Source: Clostridium sp. CAG:452 (GTDB lineage Bacteria; Bacillota; Clostridia; TANB77; CAG-508). Taken from it: DNA of 21,071 bases. The notes beneath the pieces were generated by a model. It worked only from the letters and a program-made list of their open reading frames with translations. It was not told the origin of the DNA and made no database searches. Positions 7,817 through 15,050 of the stretch are shown here, piece by piece. The first letter of the stretch is position 1. Every line of letters begins with the position of its first letter. The stretch is taken from positions 50,430 through 71,500 of the forward strand of contig FR893523.1 in assembly GCA_000434035.1 (NCBI GenBank). Direction: 5' to 3'. The position numbers and the translations under genes were made by a program.

Positions 7817-8551
7817 ATGAATCAAATTCTTGTTTCGCAAAAATTATATGTAACACCAGATATGAAGAAAAAGAAAAAAGCATTTAAATTTGAATTCTTT
7901 TTATCTGTTTTTTTGCTATGCGTATTATCTTCTTATGCAATTTATGCAGAGTACGATAGAAACAAGAGTGAAGAGGTATCAAAAGAAATTTTACAAGAAA
8001 TTTCTTTTCAAGATACAACAAAACTTGTGGATGAAGAAGTAATAGTAGTAAGATTAAATGCAATTCCTGAAGAAAAAAATGTAACTACAACACAAGTGGT
8101 TCAAATAGAACAAAAAATAGAAGTTCCAGATGAGCAAAAACTAACTGCAAGTGATGGAACAATATATTATACAATAGGAGTAATTAATATACCTTCAATA
8201 AATGTTAACTATCCAATACTTTCAACATATACAGACGAATTGTTAAAAATAGCTCCATGTAGATTTCACGGACCAAATCCAAATGAAGTAGGAAATCTTT
8301 GTATAGCAGGTCATAACTATAAAAATTCAAAATTCTTTAGCAAAGTGCCAAATTTGCAATTAGGAGATAAAATAGAAATAACAGATTTAAGTGGTAGAAT
8401 GTTAACATATACTGTATATGATAAATTTATAGTAAATCCAGATGAGTTAGAATGTACAAGCCAGTTAACAAATGGAAATAAAGAAATAACACTAATAACA
8501 TGTACAAATGATAACAAACAAAGACATATAATAAAAGCAAGAGTAATGTAA
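7817..8551 (+). CDS. Sortase (membrane-anchored transpeptidase)
   Basis: Sortases cleave LPXTG-like signals on secreted proteins and attach them to cell-wall precursors. The 244-residue protein has a basic cytoplasmic start (MKKKKKAFK), one membrane segment (about 27-44), a Lys/Glu/Thr-rich spacer and a C-terminal sortase domain. Catalytic residues are visible as His166 in IAGHNY, Cys229 in TLITC, and an Arg in the QRHIIKAR strand (Arg236 the likely one). The short IPSINVNYPIL strand is typical. The class is uncertain; the TLITC form and compact size fit class D or a related class. No substrate gene is adjacent, but a VPYTG-bearing protein is encoded at 18251-19060. The ATG follows AAGAAGGGG. 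It lies 37 bp after ispH and may be read through from it. Confidence 0.9.
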   Translation: MNQILVSQKLYVTPDMKKKKKAFKFEFFLSVFLLCVLSSYAIYAEYDRNKSEEVSKEILQEISFQDTTKLVDEEVIVVRLNAIPEEKNVTTTQVVQIEQKIEVPDEQKLTASDGTIYYTIGVINIPSINVNYPILSTYTDELLKIAPCRFHGPNPNEVGNLCIAGHNYKNSKFFSKVPNLQLGDKIEITDLSGRMLTYTVYDKFIVNPDELECTSQLTNGNKEITLITCTNDNKQRHIIKARVM

Positions 8552-8555
8552 CATA

Positions 8556-8586
8556 AAATAAAGGGCGACATAGTCGCCCTTTATTT
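8556..8586. terminator. Bidirectional terminator between sortase and galM
   Basis: AAATAAAGGGCGAC (8556-8569), loop ATA, GTCGCCCTTTATTT (8573-8586). A perfect 14-bp stem with A/T tails on both sides lies between two convergent genes. Confidence 0.9.
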
Positions 8587-8589
8587 GCT

Positions 8590-9645
8590 CTATATAAATT
8601 TATATATTGTAGTTGTATTATAAGTATTCCCTGCTTTTAACAAAGGTGTAACAAAATTTGGTTGATTCATAGAGTCTGGTAGAAATCCAGTTTCTAAGCA
8701 AACACCAGAACGATTTTTATAATTACAATTTTCTTTACCAATTACTTTATTATTCTCTATAAAGTTTCCAGCATAAAATTGAACGCCGATACTATCAGTA
8801 TAAACTTCCATAGTTCTTCCAGAACTTTCATCAGATAAAACAGCTATTTTTTCAATACCATTATTAGTTTTGTTAATAACAAAACTATGGTCATATCCAC
8901 CGGTATATTCAAATTGTTTAAAGTCTTCATTTATTCTAAGACCTATTTTGGTTGGAGTTCTAAAGTCCATAGGGGTATTAGAAACATCTCTTAATTCCCC
9001 AGTAGGAATAAGTTCGTCATCAACTTCTACATATTTATCAGCATTTATGTACAATTTGTGCTCCATTGCAGTTTCACTATTATGACCAGATAAGTTAAAA
9101 TAACTATGATTTGTCATGTTTGCAATAGTATCTTTATTAGAGGTTCCTATATATTTTATTTTTAAATTATTATCATTATCTAAGCTATAAGTAACTGTTA
9201 TATTAAATTCCCCAGGGAATCCTTGATCCATATCTGGACTTATTAAATTAAAAGAAACAGAATTTGTATCTTCATCTATAGAATAATCCCAAAGCCTACT
9301 ATTATATGGATTAAATCCACTATGTAAGTTATTTTTTCCTCTTTCATTTTTATCTAAATTATAAGTTGTACCATTTAGTACAAAACTAGCATTTTTAACT
9401 CTGTTGCTGTTTCTTCCAACAGTTGAACCAAAGTAGCAAATATCATTTTTAAAATAATTTTCTAAAGAATCAAATCCTAAAACAACATCAGCTAGATTAC
9501 CATTTTTGTCAGGAACAAACAGAGAAACAAGTACAGCTCCAAAATTAGTAACCTTTGCAACAAGACCATTAAAATTGCTTATTGAAAAAAGTTTAACACA
9601 GTTTCCATTTAAATCTTTTCCAAAATCAGATATTTCAATACTCAT
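8590..9645 (-). CDS. galM: Aldose 1-epimerase (mutarotase)
   Basis: GalM interconverts the alpha and beta anomers of galactose/glucose, feeding the Leloir pathway. The 351-residue product has the usual length. Expected motifs are present: NFGAVLVSLFVPDKNG near the N-terminus, GRNSNRV (about 78-83), NNLHSG with His108, the catalytic acid His180 in TNHSYFNLSG, the YDHSF substrate loop (251-255), and the catalytic base Glu318 in VCLETGFLPDSMNQ. The ATG at 9645 is preceded by GGAGGTG. It appears monocistronic with its own promoter; no other galactose gene is nearby. Confidence 0.95.
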   Translation of the reverse strand: MSIEISDFGKDLNGNCVKLFSISNFNGLVAKVTNFGAVLVSLFVPDKNGNLADVVLGFDSLENYFKNDICYFGSTVGRNSNRVKNASFVLNGTTYNLDKNERGKNNLHSGFNPYNSRLWDYSIDEDTNSVSFNLISPDMDQGFPGEFNITVTYSLDNDNNLKIKYIGTSNKDTIANMTNHSYFNLSGHNSETAMEHKLYINADKYVEVDDELIPTGELRDVSNTPMDFRTPTKIGLRINEDFKQFEYTGGYDHSFVINKTNNGIEKIAVLSDESSGRTMEVYTDSIGVQFYAGNFIENNKVIGKENCNYKNRSGVCLETGFLPDSMNQPNFVTPLLKAGNTYNTTTIYKFI

Positions 9646-9670
9646 AAAACACCTCCATTAATATGAATAA

Positions 9671-9699
9671 AGTATATTATATTAATAAATAAAAAGCAA
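9671..9699 (-). promoter_or_regulatory. Putative sigma-A promoter of galM
   Basis: On the minus strand TTGCTT (9699-9694), 17-nt spacer, TATACT (9676-9671), placed 26 nt upstream of the galM ATG. Confidence 0.65.
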
Positions 9700-9788
9700 T
9701 ATAAATTGTATGTGCACTTCATTACGCTTATATTAATAAAATTAAATTTTTTATATTCTATCATAAAATGCCAAAGCGGACGGGAATT

Positions 9789-9847
9789 TTGACACAAAAA
9801 ATAAAAAACCTTCATAAAATATAGAGAGATATATTTTATGGAGGTTT
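9789..9847 (+). promoter_or_regulatory. Leader dyad overlapping promoter/RBS of the M15-like gene
   Basis: An 18-bp inverted repeat (9806-9823 with 9830-9847, one T:G pair, 6-nt loop) ends in the TATGGAGGTTT that contains the ribosome binding site of the gene starting at 9855. A TTGACA at 9789-9794 upstream could be a -35 box with a -10 inside the left arm. The dyad could therefore be a repressor operator, an RBS-hiding hairpin, or an upstream terminator (TTTAATTTTT follows). The sequence alone does not decide. Confidence 0.5.
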
Positions 9848-9854
9848 AATTTTT

Positions 9855-10539
9855 ATGGCAAGAATAATAGTATTTAATAATGATACAAATAGAATGGAAA
9901 ATTATTATAGAAATGAAAACGAGGCTATGCCATACAATGCAAATAGGAGCTTAACAGTTGGAGAATTCAGAGGTTCTAGTAAAAGTCCAACACTATGGAC
10001 AACAAAAAGAGCAATGCAGAGTTTTAACACAACAAGGTATTTATTTGGAGCACCAATTCCAGTAGGATTTGCATTTAAAAGACCATGGGAGCGGAGGACA
10101 TGGTTCGCAAAGTCAACATTACGCGCGGAGTTTCATTTGACGCAGGTCAAGTGTTAAGTACATCAGAAAGAAATAGACTATGGAACACAGCAAACAGTTC
10201 ACGGAGTATGGACCTATGTAGAACCACAAAGCTTAACACCTACTTGGGTACATTTTGATAAAAGATTTGGAAGACCAGCTTGTGGCACAGCAGGATATCC
10301 ATTAATAAAAAGAGGTAGTATAAGTACGTATGTGTTAATAGCACAAGATGACCTAAACACATTAGGATTTAAAACAGGTGGATTAGATCGGAATATTTGG
10401 AGGCAGAACCGAAGAAGCAGTAAGAAATTATCAAAGGAGCAGAGGGCTACCAGTAGATGGAATAGTAGGTTGCAATACATGGCGTTCACTACAAGAAGAT
10501 GTAGTAGGAACAGGAAGAACAAGCACTACAATAGATTAG
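9855..10539 (+). CDS. M15-like peptidase with C-terminal peptidoglycan-binding domain; needs four +1 shifts at CGGA
   Basis: Read conventionally, this gene stops after 100 codons at 10157. Skipping one C at each of four CGGA sites (10092, 10126, 10202, 10389) gives one continuous 226-residue protein with no other lesion. The N-terminal part ends in a D-Ala-D-Ala-peptidase (M15/VanX-like) pattern: GGHGSQSQHYAGVSFDAGQ supplies S86-x-H88-x-x-G91-...-D95, and TWVHFD supplies His132, the usual zinc ligands. Residues about 153-215 are a PG_binding_1-type domain (AQDDLNTLGF, GGLDGIFGGRTEEAVRNYQ, GLPVDGIVGCNTW). Each restored Gly (80, 91, 116, 178) falls in a conserved position such as the GGHG, HYAGV and DGIFG motifs. 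There is no signal peptide. The ATG follows GGAGG. A cell-wall or spore-cortex hydrolase role is inferred. Confidence 0.8.
10092..10095 (+). other. CGGA +1 site 1 in the M15-like gene
   Basis: Zero-frame CGG after TGG GAG. Skipping the C reads GGA GGA CAT GGT (Gly-Gly-His-Gly), restoring codon 80 and the WEGGHG motif. Confidence 0.85.
10126..10129 (+). other. CGGA +1 site 2 in the M15-like gene
   Basis: Zero-frame CGG after TAC GCG. Skipping the C reads GGA GTT TCA TTT GAC, restoring Gly91 of the metal-binding SxHxxGxxxD pattern. Confidence 0.85.
10202..10205 (+). other. CGGA +1 site 3 in the M15-like gene
   Basis: Zero-frame CGG after AGT TCA. Skipping the C reads GGA GTA TGG ACC (Gly116-Val-Trp-Thr), leading into the zinc-ligand segment TWVHFD. 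Confidence 0.85.
10389..10392 (+). other. CGGA +1 site 4 in the M15-like gene
   Basis: Zero-frame CGG after TTA GAT. Skipping the C reads GGA ATA TTT GGA, restoring the DGIFG turn (Gly178) that is characteristic of PG_binding_1 repeats. Confidence 0.87.
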
Positions 10540-10544
10540 AAAGT

Positions 10545-10575
10545 GGTGAAAAAGGGGTCAGCCCCCTTTTTCACC
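10545..10575. terminator. Hairpin terminator, second copy of the AAAAAGGGGTCAG palindrome
   Basis: GGTGAAAAAGGGG (10545-10557), loop TCAGC, CCCCTTTTTCACC (10563-10575): a perfect 13-bp stem right after the M15-like gene's stop at 10537-10539. The outer arm differs from the copy at 383 (GGTG/CACC instead of GGGG/CCCC) but stays paired. Its position just after the restored stop codon also supports that stop as the real gene end. Confidence 0.75.
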
Positions 10576-10635
10576 AAATCATCTTGCAAAGCCTATAGGA
10601 CAAGCATTATAAACAAAAAACAAATGTTTTACAAA

Positions 10636-10664
10636 TTGAAAAACATAGTATAATAGTATATAAT
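10636..10664 (+). promoter_or_regulatory. Putative sigma-A promoter of the HD-domain gene
   Basis: TTGAAA (10636-10641), 17-nt spacer, TATAAT (10659-10664), 27 nt before the ATG at 10692. Confidence 0.72.
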
Positions 10665-10691
10665 ATGGAAAAATTGAGATAGGAGAAATAA

Positions 10692-11751
10692 ATGAAAAAA
10701 AAGACACAAGAAGACAATTTAAAAATCCAGCAATTACATAGAATATATAGCACGGAAATTCCAGAGTGCATGATAGAACTAGAAAAATCAAGGACACTAA
10801 ATAGATTAAAAGATGTAGGACAGAATTGTGGGAATGATTATCTCAATCCAAAATTACAAGAATTTTTATATAATTATTCTAGATATGATCATTCAGTTGG
10901 TGTCGCATTGATAATTTGGCATTTTACAAGAGATACAAAGATGACAATAGCAGGGTTATTGCATGATATTTCTATGCCAACATTTTCACATGTAATAGAT
11001 TTTTTCAATAATGATGCTGAAACACAAACTAGCACAGAAATAAATACAAAAAGATATATAGAAAGGTCTGATACAATTCAAGATATATTAAAGAGATATG
11101 GACTAGAAACAGATGATGTAGCTGATTATAGTAGATATTCAATTGCAGACAATGAATCACCAAGACTATCAGCAGATAGATTAGAATATTCATTATATAT
11201 GGGTACGGCAAGAGGGCTTATTAATATGGAAACTGCTGAAAATATTTTTAACGATTTGATTATAGTGAAAAATGAAGACAATGAAGATGAAATGTGCTTT
11301 AAAACAATAGATTTAGCAAAAAAATTTACCCGGAGTGGCACTAAATAATGGAAGATTTATGTCAGGAGGAGTTTCAAATGTTGCTAATAGTTTATTGGCA
11401 GATATACTAAGAGTTGCAATTAAAAGAGGTTTGTTAAAACAAGAAGACTTTGAAAAAAGTACGGAGAATGAAATAGTAGAAAAACTAGAAAATTCTACAG
11501 ATGAATCGATACAAAAAGTATGGCAAATATACAAATCTTTTGATAGTGTATTTGAGAGCTCTAAAAAACCTAATAATGAAAGTTACTATGTAAACGTAAA
11601 AGTTAAACGTAGATATATAGATCCATTATATATGATAGATAAACATCCTAAAAGATTAAGTACGATTGACCAGAAAATTTTTTGTGAAATTGAAGAAGAA
11701 AAAAATAATAATAAGTATTATAGCATAAATTATCAATTAGATTGTAGGTAG
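10692..11751 (+). CDS. HD-domain phosphohydrolase (COG1078/dGTPase-like); needs one +1 shift at CGGA
   Basis: The conventional frame ends at 11348 after 218 codons. A skipped C at 11331 joins it to the downstream frame and gives 352 residues. The N-terminal half is an HD hydrolase: YSRYDHSVGVA with His67, AGLLHDISMPTFSH with His91-Asp92 and His100, and SADRLEYSLYMG with Asp162. This arrangement is typical of HD phosphohydrolases of the dGTPase/COG1078 kind, which act on nucleotides; the substrate is not predictable here. The part beyond the shift (VALNNGRFMSGGVSNVANSL, then a charged helical region and KVKRRYIDPLY) is continuous in amino-acid character with no further lesion. The ATG follows AGGAGA. 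Truncation after residue 213 would leave the HD core but remove about 40% of the protein. Confidence 0.82.
11331..11334 (+). other. CGGA +1 site in the HD-domain gene
   Basis: Zero-frame CGG (codon 214) after TTT ACC. Unshifted translation ends five codons later (SGTK then TAA). Skipping the C reads GGA GTG GCA CTA and stays open for 138 further codons. Confidence 0.83.
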
Positions 11752-11781
11752 TTATTGACACTCTCACAAGCCATATAAAAG

Positions 11782-11810
11782 TTGTATTTATAAAAAATCT
11801 GTGATACAAT
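11782..11810 (+). promoter_or_regulatory. Putative sigma-A promoter of rplI-dnaB
   Basis: TTGTAT (11782-11787), 17-nt spacer, TACAAT (11805-11810), 28 nt before the rplI ATG. A separate TTGACA at 11755 has no good -10 at 17 nt. Confidence 0.65.
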
Positions 11811-11838
11811 ATGAAAAAAATTAAAGAGGTGCATATAT

Positions 11839-12285
11839 ATGAAGGTTATACTATTACAAGATATTAAAAATGTAGGGAAAAAAGATGAGATTATAAATGC
11901 AAATGATGGTTATGCAAGAAACTTTTTATTTCCAAAGAAACTAGCATTAGAAGCAACAAAGGACAACCTTCTAAAACTACAAGCAAAGAAAGATTCACAA
12001 GCACATAAAAAAAGTTTAGAGATAGAAGAATTTAAAAAACAAGCCGAGAAAATAAATAATATAACATTAGATTTAAAAGTAAAAGCAGGAGAAAACGGAA
12101 AAATATTCGGTGGAATAACAGCAAAAGAAATATCACAAGAACTAAAAAATAAACAAAATATGGATATAGATAAAAAGAAAATAGTTTTAAAAGAAACAAT
12201 AAAAAACATAGGAAGATTTTCAGTAGATATAAAATTTGGAGAAGGAATAAATGCAAAATTAACGGTAGACATACAACCAGAATAA
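11839..12285 (+). CDS. rplI: 50S ribosomal protein L9
   Basis: L9 binds 23S rRNA near the L1 stalk with its N-domain and spans the ribosome surface through a long helix. The 148-residue product shows the N-domain signature MKVILLQDIKNVGKKDEI-INANDGYARNFLFPKKLA, the long charged connecting helix (about 42-75) and the C-domain with GENGKIFGGITAKEI (about 86-100). Length and domain order are standard. The ATG follows AGAGGTG. It precedes dnaB, a conserved neighbour pair in Firmicutes. L9 is known to affect reading-frame maintenance, which makes its presence next to a frameshifted gene notable but probably coincidental. The gene itself has no CGG. Confidence 0.97.
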   Translation: MKVILLQDIKNVGKKDEIINANDGYARNFLFPKKLALEATKDNLLKLQAKKDSQAHKKSLEIEEFKKQAEKINNITLDLKVKAGENGKIFGGITAKEISQELKNKQNMDIDKKKIVLKETIKNIGRFSVDIKFGEGINAKLTVDIQPE

Positions 12286-12307
12286 AAAGAGTAGAGGATA
12301 AAGAATG

Positions 12308-12382
12308 CTGACATCACCAGATGTTCAGTAGGGACATAGCTCTTCATACAAAGACTATCTTCAAAGATAAGCTTTGTCCCTA
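12308..12382. other. Structured rplI-dnaB intergenic segment
   Basis: Two adjacent foldable units. CTGACATC...GATGTTCAG (12308-12328) is a small hairpin with one bulge. TAGGGACATAGCT (12329-12341) pairs with AGCTTTGTCCCTA (12370-12382) with one T-T mismatch and encloses a 6-bp hairpin TATCTT-CA-AAGATA (12356-12369). The GGGACA/TGTCCC ends resemble REP-type palindromes. No T-run follows, so a terminator is unlikely; a dispersed repeat or an mRNA-processing/attenuation structure is possible. Confidence 0.5.
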
Positions 12383-12404
12383 TACATTAGCAAAGGAGGA
12401 AATC

Positions 12405-13740
12405 ATGGAATTAGGAAAAGTACCACCACACGATATAGAAGCAGAACAAGCCGTAATAGGAAGTATGCTTACAGATAAAGACGCTGTAGTCGATAGTATA
12501 GAAGTTCTAAAACCAGACGATTTTTATAGACAAGATAATAAAACAATATATGAAGCAATAACAAACTTATATAATAGAGCAGAGCCAATAGATATAATAA
12601 CAGTAAAAGCAGAACTAATATCACTTGGAAAATTTGAAGCAGTTGGAGGACTAGAATATTTAGCAGTTTTACCAGATAAAGTTCCTACAACAGCAAATGT
12701 GGAAAAATATATAAGAATTGTAGAAGAAAAATCTATATTAAGAAAACTTATAAGAACATCTAATGAATTAATAGATTTAGGATATGCGGAAACAGAAGAT
12801 CTAGACACAATAATGGATCAAGCAGAAAAAAAGATATTCGAAATAGCACAAGGAAAAAATCAAAAAGGCTATACACCATTAAAAGAAGTATTAGTAGAAA
12901 CATTTGCAGAAATAGAAAAATTATATAATCAAAAAGAGCCAATAACAGGAATTCCAACAGGATTTGCAGATTTAGATTACAAAACAGCACGGACTTCACA
13001 ATTCAGATTTAGTATTAGTTGCTGCAAGACCTGCAATGGGTAAATCTGCATTTGCACTAAATATTGCAACAAATGCAGCTGTACAAGCAAAAGTGCCAGT
13101 TGTTATATTTAACCTAGAAATGTCAAAAAGCCAGTTAGTAAACAGAATTCTATGTAGTGAAGCCATGGTAGATAGCAATAAAATAAGAACAGGAAAAATA
13201 GAAGAAGATGACTGGGTAAAACTTGCAACAGCACTTGGACCTCTTTCAGAAGCTCCTATATATATAGATGATACACCAGGTATAACAGTAACAGAAATAA
13301 GAGCAAAATGTAGGAAATTAAAACTAGAAAAAAATATAGGACTAATAGTAATAGATTACTTGCAATTAATTCAAGGAACAGGAAAAAGAAATGCTAGCCG
13401 TGAACAAGAAATCTCAGAAATAAGTAGGTCTTTAAAAATACTTGCAAAAGAATTAGATGTTCCAGTAATTGCATTATCACAATTATCAAGAGCAGCAGAA
13501 CAAAGAGCTGACCATAGGCCGATGCTTTCAGATCTTCGTGAATCTGGTGCCATTGAGCAAGATGCAGACATAGTAATGTTTTTATATAGAGATGATTACT
13601 ATAACCCAGATACAGAAAAGAAAAATATAGCAGAAGTTATAATGGCAAAACACAGAGCTGGTTCAACAGGAACGGTAGAGCTATTATGGCTTGGCAATTA
13701 TACTAAGTTTGTAAATATAGAAAGATATAGAGATGAATAA
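12405..13740 (+). CDS. dnaB: Replicative DNA helicase DnaB; needs one +1 shift at CGGA
   Basis: DnaB (DnaC of Bacillus) is the hexameric fork helicase, loaded at the origin and partnered with primase. The N-domain starts at the ATG at 12405, preceded by AAAGGAGGA, and reads ELGKVPPHDIEAEQAVIGSM. The conventional frame ends at 13043 after 212 codons, before the ATPase site. Skipping the C at 12990 turns the segment into TAGLHNSDLVLVAARPAMGKSAFAL, the normal linker strand plus Walker A, and yields 444 residues, the usual length. Further on are LIVIDYLQLI (Walker B), SREQEISEISRSLK, ALSQLSRAAEQR, and LSDLRESGAIEQDAD with KHRAGSTG (arginine finger region). No other lesion is present. An internal ATG at 13036 would give only a helicase fragment lacking Walker A residues. 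dnaB is essential, so full-length product is expected. Confidence 0.93.
12990..12993 (+). other. CGGA +1 site in dnaB
   Basis: Zero-frame CGG (codon 196) after ACA GCA. Skipping the C reads GGA CTT CAC AAT, giving the T-A/S-G-L/F segment conserved in DnaB just before the Walker A strand. Confidence 0.9.
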
Positions 13741-13745
13741 AATAA

Positions 13746-13785
13746 GGGGGCTCCAACATTTAAAATGTGGGACCCTCTATTTGTA
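13746..13785 (+). terminator. Imperfect hairpin terminator after dnaB
   Basis: GGGGGCTCCAACATTT (13746-13761) pairs imperfectly with AAATGTGGGACCCTC (13763-13777), with one bulge and one mismatch, followed by a T-rich tail TATTTGTATTT. Confidence 0.6.
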
Positions 13786-13809
13786 TTTATTAAAAATAAA
13801 TGCTATAAT
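13781..13809 (+). promoter_or_regulatory. Putative sigma-A promoter of tilS
   Basis: TTGTAT (13781-13786), 17-nt spacer, TATAAT (13804-13809) with extended TGC before the -10, 29 nt before the tilS ATG. Its -35 overlaps the T-rich tail of the dnaB terminator. Confidence 0.72.
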
Positions 13810-13838
13810 TTTAGCATTAAACAATTAGGAGACAAAAT

Positions 13839-14870
13839 ATGAAAGATAAAATTTTGCAAACAATAAAAAAATATAATTTAATAGAAAAAGGAGATAGTAT
13901 AGTAATAGGAGTATCAGGCGGACCGGATTCAATATGCCTATTGAATGTACTAAATGAATTAAAAGAAGAATTAGATTTTAAAATATTTGTAGCACATATA
14001 AATCATATGATACGAAAAGAGGCAGACGAAGAAACTGAATATGTAAAAAGCTTTTGCAAAAACATAGGGGTAGAATGCTTTACAAAGAAAATAGATGTAG
14101 TAAAAATTGCAAAAGAATCAAAAATGGGAACAGAAGAAGCAGGGAGAAAAATAAGATATGATTTTTTTGAAAAGGTGTTAAAAAATACAGATTCAAATAA
14201 AATAGCAACAGCACATAATAATAATGACAAAGTAGAAACTATAATAATGAACATTTTAAGAGGAAGCGGAATATCTGGATTAAAAGGGCTAGACCCAATA
14301 AGGGAAAATAAATTTATAAAACCTTTAATAGAAGTATCAAGAGAAGAAATAGAAAACTATTGTAAAGAGAACAAACTAAATCCACGAATAGATAAATCAA
14401 ATAATGAAAATATTTATACAAGAAACAAAGTAAGAAATTGTGTTATTCCGTATATAAAGAAGGAATTTAATCCAAATATATTAAAAACAATAAACAGATT
14501 ATCAGAAGTGGCAACAGAAGAAAGTGAATATTTAAATAGGGTAACACAAAAAGCATTTGATGAAATATGTGTATCTCTAGAAAAAACTGTAGAAACACAC
14601 GATTGTATACAAAAAAAAGCAAACAACCAAATAATTTTAGACCTAAAAAAATTCAACAACCTAGAATTAGTAATAAAAAGAAGGTTAATACTATATACTA
14701 TTAATGAACTTTTAGGAACAACAGAAGGAATAGAAAAAGTAAATATAGATGATATAATTAAACTTTGTAACAATAATATAGGAAACAAATTTTTAAAACC
14801 AACAAAAAACATAAAAATTTTAGTAAAAAATAAAAAAATTTTTTTCACTCCTAACTATGACCTTCCGTAA
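13839..14870 (+). CDS. tilS: tRNA(Ile)-lysidine synthase
   Basis: TilS modifies C34 of the CAU-anticodon tRNA-Ile to lysidine, so that AUA is read as Ile; in this AT-rich genome AUA is abundant. The N-terminal PP-loop is seen as VIGVSGGPDSICLL (SGGPDS at 26-31), followed by VAHINHMIRKEADEE (canonical HxNH.LR motif), the TAHNNNDKVET segment, LRGSGISGLKGLDPI and IKPLIEVSREEIE. The 343-residue length is short. The domain after the PP-loop core is present, but the usual C-terminal TilS_C domain seems absent after KPTKNIKILVKNKKIFF; short TilS forms exist (e.g. Aquifex). CGA is used as Arg here (MIRK, NPRID). The ATG follows AGGAGA. ftsH follows, as in other Firmicutes, but the hpt gene that often lies between them is missing. 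Confidence 0.92.
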   Translation: MKDKILQTIKKYNLIEKGDSIVIGVSGGPDSICLLNVLNELKEELDFKIFVAHINHMIRKEADEETEYVKSFCKNIGVECFTKKIDVVKIAKESKMGTEEAGRKIRYDFFEKVLKNTDSNKIATAHNNNDKVETIIMNILRGSGISGLKGLDPIRENKFIKPLIEVSREEIENYCKENKLNPRIDKSNNENIYTRNKVRNCVIPYIKKEFNPNILKTINRLSEVATEESEYLNRVTQKAFDEICVSLEKTVETHDCIQKKANNQIILDLKKFNNLELVIKRRLILYTINELLGTTEGIEKVNIDDIIKLCNNNIGNKFLKPTKNIKILVKNKKIFFTPNYDLP

Positions 14871-14920
14871 GCAAAGCATTGATACGCAAAGAATAGAAGA
14901 AAAAACTTTGCAAAAAACTA

Positions 14921-14949
14921 TTGAATAAAAAAAATGTATATGCTATATT
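14921..14949 (+). promoter_or_regulatory. Putative sigma-A promoter of ftsH
   Basis: TTGAAT (14921-14926), 17-nt spacer, TATATT (14944-14949) with extended TGC. The leader to the ftsH ATG would be about 95 nt; I see no further convincing structure in it. Confidence 0.6.
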
Positions 14950-15050
14950 GCATTATAGAAAAACAACATTATTAAACAGCAAATATTAGGATATTGGGAT
15001 ATATAGCACAGAAGACAAATTAATCCCATTACAGTAAAGGAGAAGGTAAA

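Noticed and set aside
9855..11751. Treating the interrupted M15-like and HD genes as ordinary pseudogenes
   Set aside because: All lesions are the same one-base C before an in-frame GGA, no stops or deletions of other kinds occur, and dnaB and purN show the same pattern.
11755..11760. TTGACA as the -35 of rplI
   Set aside because: No acceptable -10 lies 16-18 nt downstream; TTGTAT at 11782 with TACAAT at 11805 fits better.
12321..12404. Upstream in-frame extension of dnaB
   Set aside because: The extension lies in structured intergenic DNA with no ribosome binding site, whereas the ATG at 12405 has AAAGGAGGA and begins the normal DnaB N-terminus.
13036..13740. Separate 234-codon gene for a helicase fragment
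   Set aside because: It starts inside Walker A, has no ribosome binding site, and is the continuation of dnaB after the CGGA site.
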